This document shows, piece by piece, positions 6,641 through 13,711 of a stretch of 16,418 nt of DNA. The notes under the pieces are model-generated. The model was not told the DNA's origin. It was given only the letters and a program-made list of their open reading frames with translations, and did not search any database. Each line of letters starts with the position of its first letter. The stretch's first letter is position 1. Where the stretch lies: assembly GCA_000437275.1 (NCBI GenBank), contig FR899731.1, forward strand, positions 1 through 16,418. Reading direction: 5' to 3'. This DNA comes from Clostridium sp. CAG:411 (GTDB lineage Bacteria > Bacillota > Clostridia > Lachnospirales > Lachnospiraceae). The position numbers were made by a program, and so were the translations under genes.

Positions 6641-6904
6641 CTATTCTCCAAATCCTGATAAGAATAATTCTTTAAGTTCTGCTAAACATTCTGTTTCCTG
6701 TTCTCCATTGCAGACTACTTCTACTTCCATACCACATTTAATGCAGCCACCAATGATCATCATTATACTCTTTGCGTTAATCTGCTTATCTCCTACATTC
6801 AGCTTTACCTCACATGGATATTTTGCTGCTGCCTTTGATAAGACACCTGCTGGACGCATATGCAATCCCTGTTCATTTTTTACTGTAAATTTTTCTGTTA
6901 CCAT
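6641..6904 (-). CDS. ptsH: phosphocarrier protein HPr
   Basis: 87 residues, ATG with AAAGGGGT upstream. HPr carries phosphate from Enzyme I to the sugar-specific EIIA domains. The active site is H15 in GLHMRPAG; Met at 16 replaces the usual Ala, a tolerated variation. S46 in INAKSIMMI is the site phosphorylated by HPr kinase in Gram-positive bacteria, so catabolite control through CcpA is expected. The gene lies 59 nt after fruA in the same operon. Its last codons, stop included, form one copy of the direct repeat flanking the element at 6443-6640, so that insertion left the protein intact. Confidence 0.95.
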   Translation of the reverse strand: MVTEKFTVKNEQGLHMRPAGVLSKAAAKYPCEVKLNVGDKQINAKSIMMIIGGCIKCGMEVEVVCNGEQETECLAELKELFLSGFGE

Positions 6905-6963
6905 AATAATTACCCCTTTCTTTTCTCTCTTAATTGTTTATTTTGATTAAATTTATATTATTT

Positions 6964-8892
6964 TCAAGCCTTCTTCGCAATTGGTTTCTTAAGCAATGCC
7001 AATAAGAACATACCTACCACAGAGCCGATTGCTAATGCTAACAGGAACAATGCCCAATTTCCAATTACTGGAACTACAAACAATCCTCCATGTGGCGCAC
7101 GAAGTGTACATCCAAATGCCATTGATAAACCGCCTGCTACAGCAGAACCGATTACACAAGATGGAATGACACGCAATGGATCTGCCGCTGCAAATGGAAT
7201 GGCTCCTTCTGAAATAAAGCAAAGACCCATAATATAGTTTACTACACCTGATTTTCTCTCATCTGAAGTAAAGCGGTTCTTGAAAAATGTAGTAGCAAGT
7301 GCAATGGCAAGTGGAGGAACCATTCCGCCAACCATAACAGCCGCCATAATCATAAATCCTGCTTCACTCTGATTTGCAAGAGATGCGGTACCAAATAAGT
7401 AAGCTGCCTTATTTACCGGACCTCCCATATCTACAGACATCATACCTCCAAGAATAATACCTAATAAAATCTTACTGCTTCCACTCATGGAACTTAATCC
7501 ATTATAAAGTGCGTTGTTTAACCAAGAAACTGCTGGATCCAATGCGCACATTACAACTCCGATCATCAGCACTCCAACTAAAGGATAAATAAATACTGGT
7601 TTGATGCCTTCCAGCGCATCTGGAAGTTTCTCACATAATTTTTCCAACCCTAACATCAAATATCCACCTGCAAAACCGGCAACCATTGCACCAAGGAAAC
7701 CAGATGCGCCACCAGAAACACCACCAGGTGAAGCAAAGGTAGAACCAACGGTTGCAATATAACCACCTACAAACCCAACTGCAAGTCCCGGTCTGTCTGC
7801 AATACTCATTGCAATATAAGCTGCAAGTACAGGTAACATAAAGTTAAATGCATATCCACCAATCGTTTTAAACCACGCTGCTACTGGTGTATTGGTACCA
7901 AAGTTTTTCGGATCAATGGAATAATCATCCAACAAGAATGCTAATGCAATTAAAATTCCACCACCAATAACAAATGGAAGCATATGCGAAACACCGTTCA
8001 TCAAATGTTTATAAATCTGATGACCAACTCCTTCTTTTTCTCCACTTGTATCTTCTTCCTTCGCTCCATGATGATGATAAACCGGAGCTTCTCCATCTAC
8101 AATCTTCTGGATCAGCTGTTCTGGTTTGTGGATACCATCCGAAACTTTTACTTTCAACACCTTTTTTCCATCAAATCGAGCCATCTCTACATTTTTATCT
8201 GCCGCTATGATAATACCATCTGCCTTTTCGATTTCCGCTTTTGTCAGAATGTTTTTAGCTCCGCCAGAACCATTGGTTTCCGCTTTTAATGGATAACCCA
8301 TCTCTTTTCCTTTCTTTTCCAATGCCTCTGCTGCCATGTAAGTATGTGCGATTCCGGTTGGACAAGCCGTTACAGCCAAGATACGATATCCCTCGTTATT
8401 CTTCTCTGGCTCTTTTTTCGCTTCTTCAGGGAATTTTTCATTTTGTGCCTCATCAATGCATTTTAAAAATTCCTTTTTATCCTTCGCTGCTAATAACTTT
8501 TTGCGAAAATCCTCATCCATCAATAACATGGACAATCTGGACAATACCTCTAAATGGACATCTCCACCCTTTTCTGGCGCTGCGATCATAAAGAACAAAT
8601 TTGATGGTTGCTCATCCAATGCTTCATAATCTACACCATTCGGAACAGTCATTGCTACAAGTCCTGCTTGCTTTACTCCTGCATTTTTAGCATGTGGAAT
8701 GGCAATTCCTTCTCCAATTGCTGTGCTTCCCTGCTGTTCTCTTGCTAAAATTCCCTTTTTGTACTCTTCTTTATCCAGAAGATTTCCTGCTTTATCCTGC
8801 AATGCTACCAACTGATCGACTGCATCCATTTTGTCCTTTGGACTACCATTTAAGACAATTCCATCTTCCTTTAATAAATCTGTAATCCTCAT
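6964..8892 (-). CDS. fruA: fructose PTS transporter, fused EIIA-EIIB-EIIC
   Basis: 642 residues; imports fructose and phosphorylates it to fructose 1-phosphate. EIIA (about 1-150) has its phospho-His H67 in GEGIAIPHAK. A charged linker (150-168) leads to EIIB (about 170-270) with C177 in AVTACPTGIAHTYMAAEAL, the fructose-family P-loop. A His-rich link (VYHHHGAK) leads to EIIC (about 290-640), with many membrane helices and the conserved GGPVNKAA and ISEGAIPFAAADP loops. The A-B-C order and length match Gram-positive FruA. ATG with AAGGAGGAG just upstream. It follows fruK by 51 nt, a gap that contains a stem-loop, and precedes ptsH. Confidence 0.95.
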   Translation of the reverse strand: MRITDLLKEDGIVLNGSPKDKMDAVDQLVALQDKAGNLLDKEEYKKGILAREQQGSTAIGEGIAIPHAKNAGVKQAGLVAMTVPNGVDYEALDEQPSNLFFMIAAPEKGGDVHLEVLSRLSMLLMDEDFRKKLLAAKDKKEFLKCIDEAQNEKFPEEAKKEPEKNNEGYRILAVTACPTGIAHTYMAAEALEKKGKEMGYPLKAETNGSGGAKNILTKAEIEKADGIIIAADKNVEMARFDGKKVLKVKVSDGIHKPEQLIQKIVDGEAPVYHHHGAKEEDTSGEKEGVGHQIYKHLMNGVSHMLPFVIGGGILIALAFLLDDYSIDPKNFGTNTPVAAWFKTIGGYAFNFMLPVLAAYIAMSIADRPGLAVGFVGGYIATVGSTFASPGGVSGGASGFLGAMVAGFAGGYLMLGLEKLCEKLPDALEGIKPVFIYPLVGVLMIGVVMCALDPAVSWLNNALYNGLSSMSGSSKILLGIILGGMMSVDMGGPVNKAAYLFGTASLANQSEAGFMIMAAVMVGGMVPPLAIALATTFFKNRFTSDERKSGVVNYIMGLCFISEGAIPFAAADPLRVIPSCVIGSAVAGGLSMAFGCTLRAPHGGLFVVPVIGNWALFLLALAIGSVVGMFLLALLKKPIAKKA

Positions 8893-8911
8893 AACAACTC
8901 CTCCTTTTTAC

Positions 8912-8943
8912 CCCTTTTTATCCGCCACACAATCGGAAAAGGG
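8912..8943 (-). repeat. intercistronic stem-loop between fruK and fruA
   Basis: CCCTTTT (8912-8918) pairs with AAAAGGG (8937-8943), extended by CCG/CGG (8922-8924/8934-8936) with a 3-nt bulge. It begins directly after the fruK stop and ends just before the fruA RBS. The downstream sequence is A/G-rich, so it is not a terminator. An mRNA processing or stabilising stem is possible. Confidence 0.4.
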
Positions 8944-9855
8944 TTATAAACTTTTTAATGTTTCTTGTATCTTTTCTCTCGTTGCAAGATCATCTGAAAA
9001 TGCCGTTGCACCACCAGCTGCCGTTCCCAGCTTTAATGCATATGCATAATCACCCTTTTGTATATAACCTGCCACAAAGCCAGCTACCATAGAATCCCCT
9101 GCTCCTACAGAATTTTTCACCGTACCTTTGGCTACGCCCATTTGATGCACCTCTCCATCTTCTGTTACCAGAATGGAACCATCACCAGCCATGGATACTA
9201 CTACGTTTCTAGCTCCAAGTTTTTGTAATTCTTTGGCATAATGGACGATTTCTTCCTTTGAATGCAAGGTAACACCAAACATCTCACCCAATTCAAAATT
9301 GTTCGGTTTTATTAAAAATGGATGATATTTCAACACATTTTTCAATAAATCCTTCGTCGCATCTACCACAATCGGTACCTGTTTGCTCTGTAAACGTTTC
9401 ATAATCTGTTCGTAAACATCACTAGGTAATGTATTTGGAATGCTGCCCGCCAAAACAAGCATATCATCAGCAGTTAATTGTTCTAATTGTTCGTACAATT
9501 CCTGCAATTTATCTTCTGGAATTTTAGGTCCCTGTGCATTAATTTCTGTCTCTTCTTTTTTTTCTGCATTTTTAATCTTCACATTGATACGAGACAAACC
9601 CTGTTCCAAGGGAATGAACTTTGTCTCCACACCCTGTGCTTTCACGCCGTCTTGAATTTCTCTTCCCGTAAAACCTGCTATAAATCCCAGTGCAACATTG
9701 GGTACTTCCAAACGACTTAATATAATGGAAACGTTAATTCCCTTTCCACCATAAAAAACACTTTCGCTGTCCGTTCGATTCACTGTATCCGTTTCAAGAC
9801 TTGGCACCCGCATAATATAATCCAATGCTGGATTGAATGTCACTGTATAAATCAT
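8944..9855 (-). CDS. fruK: 1-phosphofructokinase (PfkB family)
   Basis: 303 residues. It phosphorylates fructose 1-phosphate, the product of FruA, to fructose 1,6-bisphosphate with ATP. The PfkB signatures are YGGKGINVS (about 35-43) near the N-terminus and the anion-hole/catalytic motif VGAGDSMVAGF with catalytic D254. VDATKDLL and IKPNNFELGEM are also typical. The length is normal. The start overlaps the fruR stop by ATGA, implying translational coupling. Assignment to FruK rather than another PfkB sugar kinase rests on the FruK-like motifs and on its place between fruR and fruA. Confidence 0.93.
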   Translation of the reverse strand: MIYTVTFNPALDYIMRVPSLETDTVNRTDSESVFYGGKGINVSIILSRLEVPNVALGFIAGFTGREIQDGVKAQGVETKFIPLEQGLSRINVKIKNAEKKEETEINAQGPKIPEDKLQELYEQLEQLTADDMLVLAGSIPNTLPSDVYEQIMKRLQSKQVPIVVDATKDLLKNVLKYHPFLIKPNNFELGEMFGVTLHSKEEIVHYAKELQKLGARNVVVSMAGDGSILVTEDGEVHQMGVAKGTVKNSVGAGDSMVAGFVAGYIQKGDYAYALKLGTAAGGATAFSDDLATREKIQETLKSL

Positions 9856-10601
9856 AGTCCCACCTCCCTTATTACGGTATAATCCGCATATTTTTTATTT
9901 TTTAACCGGTCAGTCACGATACATGCCTGACTGAGATTTCCAAAAGAGACAGAACTAATCTGACCGAACTTACTACTATCCGCCAATACACATCGCATAA
10001 AACTGCGGTTCATAACTTCTTTTTTAATCATTGCCTCAGCAGGATCTGGTGTGGTAAAACCATATTGCTCATGAATTCCATTGGCTCCAAGAAATGCTTT
10101 GGTAAAATTATACTGTTTTAACGCATCTAACGCTGTCATACCTATCATTGCCTCGGTTGATAGTTTTAATTCACCACCAAGTAAAAAAACCTTGATCCCT
10201 TTTTGTGTTAATCTTTTAGCATGAAAAATTCCATTGGTTACAAACACTGCTTTTGTACGCTTGATACAATCAATTAATTTTCCAGTGGTCGTTCCTGCAT
10301 CTAAGTAAATAAAATCGTCATCCCGTATCAAACCTGCTGCATATTTTACGATTTTATTTTTTTCTTCTACATTTTTTACTTCCTTCTCTGCCACATTTTC
10401 TTCGATTGTCTTCCGCTCTTCTTCTATAACAGTAGCACCGCCATGTACTTTATTAATCTTTCCCATTCCTGCTAATGTATTCAAATCTCTCCGAATGGTG
10501 GACTCTGAAATTCCCAATATTTTTGTAAATTCTGTAACCGTCACCGCTTTTCGTTCCTGCAACAATTGCAAAATCACACTGTGCCTTTCTTCTGATAACA
10601 T
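9852..10601 (-). CDS. fruR: DeoR-family transcriptional regulator of the fructose operon
   Basis: 249 residues, ATG with AAGGAGGG upstream. The N-terminal winged HTH (about 1-57) shows VTVTEFTKILGISESTIRRDL and a GKINKVHGGA turn, the classic DeoR layout. The C-terminal sugar-phosphate sensor domain (about 75-235) carries YLDAGTTTGKLID, FVTNGIFHA, FLLGGELK and LADSSKFG. FruR proteins of this family usually repress fruRKA and release DNA when fructose 1-phosphate builds up; the ligand here is inferred. It is the first gene of the five-gene operon and its stop overlaps the fruK start. Repeated AATCAAAA/TTTTGATT motifs upstream are candidate operators. Confidence 0.9.
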   Translation of the reverse strand: MLSEERHSVILQLLQERKAVTVTEFTKILGISESTIRRDLNTLAGMGKINKVHGGATVIEEERKTIEENVAEKEVKNVEEKNKIVKYAAGLIRDDDFIYLDAGTTTGKLIDCIKRTKAVFVTNGIFHAKRLTQKGIKVFLLGGELKLSTEAMIGMTALDALKQYNFTKAFLGANGIHEQYGFTTPDPAEAMIKKEVMNRSFMRCVLADSSKFGQISSVSFGNLSQACIVTDRLKNKKYADYTVIREVGL

Positions 10602-10621
10602 GAAATCCCTCCTTTTCTAGT

Positions 10622-10726
10622 TTTTGATTTATTTTGATTGTTTATGAAGGTTTTTCTCTCTTTCTATCCTTATTCTCTCACATTCCGTCAATTTTGTCAA
10701 TCATTTTCTTTCATTTTCAATCAAAA
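10622..10726 (-). promoter_or_regulatory. fru operon promoter with candidate FruR operators
   Basis: On the minus strand TTGACA (10695-10700) and GAGAAT (10672-10677) are 17 nt apart. Around them, TTTTGATT occurs at 10622-10629 and 10632-10639 (exactly 10 bp apart) and its complement AATCAAAA at 10719-10726 and again at 10816-10823. TCATTTTC repeats at 10701-10708 and 10711-10718. Helically phased repeats on both sides of the promoter suit a DeoR-type repressor, but the DNA is AT-rich and the motif could partly be chance. The rest of the gap (10727-10880) shows nothing else I can name. Confidence 0.45.
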
Positions 10727-10878
10727 AAATAATAATTTTGTCAAACTTCTTCATAAAACGCCAAACCATACAAGCGTCAAAATGATCAAATGACTGTTTA
10801 CTCTAATTACTTGCAAATCAAAAACGTTTAAAATACTCTGCTTGCATTGGACATTCTCTCACAACACTTTCTATTTAT

Positions 10879-10910
10879 AAAAAAATAGAGTCATGCATGA
10901 CCCTATTTTT
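10879..10910 (-). terminator. Rho-independent terminator of the toxin-antitoxin operon
   Basis: AAAAATAG (10881-10888) pairs with CTATTTTT (10903-10910) around a palindrome GTCATGCATGAC (10890-10901). On the minus strand it ends in seven T. It lies 16 nt after the toxin stop and shields the fru promoter from read-through. Confidence 0.75.
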
Positions 10911-10925
10911 CTCAAAATATATTAA

Positions 10926-11237
10926 TTACAATTTTCTCTCATAATTTTCCATCTGATGGAATATTCCAACTATATTTACAACATTCACTCTTACAGCAAA
11001 TACAATAATATAGCCCATCTGTGGCACAACTGCCTCACGATATCCTCTCTTTGCCAGATAGGTATCCCTACTCTCTGGAAACTGAAACGGATTCTCTTCC
11101 AACCTATCATATATACTGTCTATCTTATCAAGCAAACGCTCCGCTGCCTGTTTGTTCTTCAAACGATACATCAAATAATATACAAGATTACCAAGCATTT
11201 CATCGGCATGTTCAGTAACATTTAATTTATAAGCCAT
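10926..11237 (-). CDS. RelE/ParE-family toxin
   Basis: 103 residues. MAYKLNVTEHADEMLGNLV starts with the usual beta strand and helix; KNKQAAERLLDKIDSIYDRLEENP is the second helix; the core ends in GYREAVVPQMGYIIVFAVR and VNIVGIFHQMENYERKL, the pattern of the RelE/ParE fold. Members either cleave mRNA at the ribosome (RelE) or poison gyrase (ParE); the sequence does not let me choose. The start overlaps the antitoxin gene by 11 nt, the usual arrangement for a coupled pair. Transcribed from the promoter upstream of the antitoxin and closed by a terminator. Confidence 0.85.
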   Translation of the reverse strand: MAYKLNVTEHADEMLGNLVYYLMYRLKNKQAAERLLDKIDSIYDRLEENPFQFPESRDTYLAKRGYREAVVPQMGYIIVFAVRVNVVNIVGIFHQMENYERKL

Positions 11238-11487
11238 ACTTTTTCCTCGTTTCTTTCAGTGCAGCCCTCGCATCTTTTACCTGTCCTGTCGCCATTTGCT
11301 CTTCAGATATTTCAATATCTCTGTACATAGTAAGTTGTTTCATTGTTAATTCATAAACCTCCATGCTCATAATGACCATATCACCATAACCGTTTTTGGT
11401 AACATAAATAGGTTCCTCTGTCTTATGGCACATTTCAGAAATCTCTGATGTATTTTTCAAATCTTTAATTGGAATTATTTGTGGCAT
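11227..11487 (-). CDS. Phd/YefM-family antitoxin
   Basis: 86 residues, ATG with a strong GGGGGTG site. The N-terminal DNA-binding/dimer domain shows MPQIIPIKDLKNTSEISEMC and EEPIYVTKNGYGDMVIMSMEVYE, typical of Phd/YefM antitoxins. The C-terminal tail, about 50-86 (KQLTMYRDIEISEEQMATGQ…), should wrap the toxin. It neutralises the RelE/ParE toxin encoded next and, with it, should repress the operon. The repeated TATAAT region upstream is the candidate operator. Confidence 0.88.
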   Translation of the reverse strand: MPQIIPIKDLKNTSEISEMCHKTEEPIYVTKNGYGDMVIMSMEVYELTMKQLTMYRDIEISEEQMATGQVKDARAALKETRKKYGL

Positions 11488-11514
11488 AATCTACACCCCC
11501 TTTATTATGTTCTA

Positions 11515-11542
11515 ATTATACCATAATTATACCCTCATTCAA
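11515..11542 (-). promoter_or_regulatory. promoter and candidate operator of the toxin-antitoxin operon
   Basis: On the minus strand TTGAAT (11537-11542) and TATAAT (11515-11520) are 16 nt apart. A second TATAAT (11526-11531) lies 11 bp away, making a direct repeat of GGTATAATTA, and AATTAT/ATAATT forms an inverted repeat across 11514-11528. Symmetric sites overlapping the -10 fit autorepression by the toxin-antitoxin complex. Confidence 0.55.
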
Positions 11543-11607
11543 TATTTTTATTCTTAGAACACTTAGCCCCCTAAACATGGAGGCATAATCTCTTACACCC
11601 AAAACTG

Positions 11608-11642
11608 AAAAACGGTCAATGACATATGTCAAAGACCGTTTT
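11608..11642 (-). terminator. Rho-independent terminator of prfA
   Basis: AAAACGGTC (11609-11617) pairs with GACCGTTTT (11634-11642). The inner palindrome TGACATATGTCA (11620-11631) extends the stem, with five T following on the minus strand. It lies 53 nt after the prfA stop and ends the DUF1385-prmC-prfA operon. Confidence 0.8.
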
Positions 11643-11695
11643 CTACCATTCTATTTAATTGATATGTTTCAGCAAACGAATGAAGTCAACAATTC

Positions 11696-12772
11696 CTAGC
11701 CTTCCTCATTCATCTTCGCCAACTTCGCTGCCTGGTCGGCTGCAATTAAGTTATCCAAAATTTCCTGAATGTCTCCGTTTAATACTTCCTGTAATCTATG
11801 AGAAGTAAACTTTATTCTATGGTCAGTTACACGTCCCTGTGGGAAGTTGTAAGTACGAATCTTTTCGGAACGATCTCCTGTTCCTACCTGACTTCTTCTT
11901 GCCTCTGCCTCTGCATCCTGTGCTTCCTGCATCTTTAAATCATATAAACGGGAACGCAATACCTTTAATGCCTTATCTTTATTTTTAAGCTGTGATTTTT
12001 CATCCTGACAAGAAATAACAATACCTGTAGGAATATGCGTCAAACGAACAGCTGAATCCGTTGTATTGACACACTGTCCACCATTACCAGATGCACGGAA
12101 TACATCAAATTTACAGTCGTTCATGTCAATCTCAACATCCACTTCTTCCGCCTCTGGCATAATTGCTACTGTTGCCGTAGAAGTGTGAATACGTCCGCCA
12201 GACTCTGTCGCTGGTATTCTCTGTACACGATGCACACCACTTTCATATTTTAATTTTGAGTACGCACCCTCCCCATTAATCATAAAGACAGCTTCTTTAA
12301 AACCACCAATTCCATTCTCATTTACACTGATAAGCTCTGGTTTCCAACGGTTTGCCTCTGCAAAATGTACATACATTCGATACAACTCTGCGGCAAATAA
12401 GGCAGCCTCATCACCACCTGCACCTGCACGAATTTCCACAATAACATTCTTTTCGTCATTTGGATCTTTTGGCAACAACAAAATTTTAAGTTCATTTTCT
12501 GTTTCTGCCAAACGTTCCTTACAATCATTCAATTCTTCCTTGGCAAGTTCACGCATTTCTTCATCTGTTTCTTCATCCAAGATTGCTAAACTGTCCTCAA
12601 TTCCTTCTTTTGCAGCCTTGTACTCATTATATTTTTCTACAATAGGTGCTAATTCTGCCTGTTCTTTCATTAATTTACGATATAAATTCTGATCATTCGC
12701 CACGCCAGGCTCACCAAGCTGGTTTAGAATTTCCTCTAATCTTCTTCCTAAATCTTCCAATCTATCAAACAT
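11696..12772 (-). CDS. prfA: peptide chain release factor 1 (RF1)
   Basis: RF1 ends translation at UAA and UAG codons. 358 residues from the ATG at 12772, with AAGGAAG upstream; the in-frame ATG 17 codons earlier gives an atypical N-terminal extension. The stop-codon-reading loop is PAT (187-189) in VQRIPATESGGRIHTST; the PxT form marks RF1 rather than RF2. The peptidyl-transferase-centre motif GGQ is at 231-233 in ASGNGGQCVNTTDSAVR. The coiled N-terminal domain and the C-terminal region are complete. It follows prmC, whose product methylates the Gln of this GGQ, by 54 nt. Confidence 0.97.
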   Translation of the reverse strand: MFDRLEDLGRRLEEILNQLGEPGVANDQNLYRKLMKEQAELAPIVEKYNEYKAAKEGIEDSLAILDEETDEEMRELAKEELNDCKERLAETENELKILLLPKDPNDEKNVIVEIRAGAGGDEAALFAAELYRMYVHFAEANRWKPELISVNENGIGGFKEAVFMINGEGAYSKLKYESGVHRVQRIPATESGGRIHTSTATVAIMPEAEEVDVEIDMNDCKFDVFRASGNGGQCVNTTDSAVRLTHIPTGIVISCQDEKSQLKNKDKALKVLRSRLYDLKMQEAQDAEAEARRSQVGTGDRSEKIRTYNFPQGRVTDHRIKFTSHRLQEVLNGDIQEILDNLIAADQAAKLAKMNEEG

Positions 12773-12826
12773 GTTGTTCTTCCTTTCTTTGTAACTATTC
12801 CGAATACTGCTCACAAATAACAACCG

Positions 12827-13666
12827 CTATCCATGTTCTACACTCCAGCAACCACATACGACTCGATCCAACCCTGGCAAATCCTTTACAATATGGCACT
12901 CCACAAATCCAGCCTGTTCCATAAGCTGTTTTACCGCCTCACCTTGATTATATCCAATCTCAAAACAAAGCCATCCATTTGGTAATAGAAAATTTTGTGA
13001 TTCCGAAATAATACGTTTGTAAAAATCTAATCCATCTGTTCCACCATCTAATGCCATAACAGGCTCATGCTCTCGCACCTCTTCCATCAATGTATCTATT
13101 ATCTTAGTCTCAATATAAGGTGGATTCGAAACAATTACATCATACTTTTCGGTTACATTAGAAAACAAATCACTATGAATCCATTGTACTTCACAATTTA
13201 AACGAGTCCCATTTTCCTTAGCAACTTCCAACGCTTTCTTTGAAAAATCCACTCCAACAGCCTTTTGCAAATGGCAAAGTTTACTTAAGCTTAAAATAAT
13301 ACAACCTGACCCCGTGCACATATCCAACACACGTTTTCCTTCCGCATATTTTAAAGCTTCTTCTACTAAAATTTCCGTATCCTGTCTAGGTATCAGAACA
13401 TGTTCATTCACCATAAATTCATATCCCATAAATTCCTGGCTTCCAATAATATGCTGTAATGGAACATGCGCCTTTCTCTTGGCAATATAGGAACGATATA
13501 ATTCTATCTTTTCTATCTTCGCTTCTTTCTTCCTATCCAATAGGAAATCTATCTTCTTTATAGAAAAGGTATACTCCAGCAGGTACATGGCATCAATTTC
13601 CGCATCCGAAATTCCAGCTTGCATAAGCTCTGCCGTTCCTTCTTGAAGCAACACTTCTAATGTCAT
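12827..13666 (-). CDS. prmC: release-factor glutamine methyltransferase PrmC
   Basis: It methylates the Gln of the GGQ motif in RF1 and RF2 using S-adenosylmethionine. 279 residues from the ATG at 13666; AAGGAGGT is 6 nt upstream, so the earlier TTG at 13684, which overlaps that site, is rejected. The N-terminal helical domain (1-75) binds the release factor. FMGYEFMVNEHVLIPRQDTE is the usual link. The Rossmann part shows VLDMCTGSGCI (SAM loop, 113-123) and the catalytic NPPY (181-184) in IVSNPPYIE. Placed between DUF1385 and prfA, as in many Clostridia. Confidence 0.95.
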   Translation of the reverse strand: MTLEVLLQEGTAELMQAGISDAEIDAMYLLEYTFSIKKIDFLLDRKKEAKIEKIELYRSYIAKRKAHVPLQHIIGSQEFMGYEFMVNEHVLIPRQDTEILVEEALKYAEGKRVLDMCTGSGCIILSLSKLCHLQKAVGVDFSKKALEVAKENGTRLNCEVQWIHSDLFSNVTEKYDVIVSNPPYIETKIIDTLMEEVREHEPVMALDGGTDGLDFYKRIISESQNFLLPNGWLCFEIGYNQGEAVKQLMEQAGFVECHIVKDLPGLDRVVCGCWSVEHG

Positions 13667-13711
13667 ATACCTACCTCCTTGCAATGTATTTTACTTTCTA
13701 TATACCATTTT

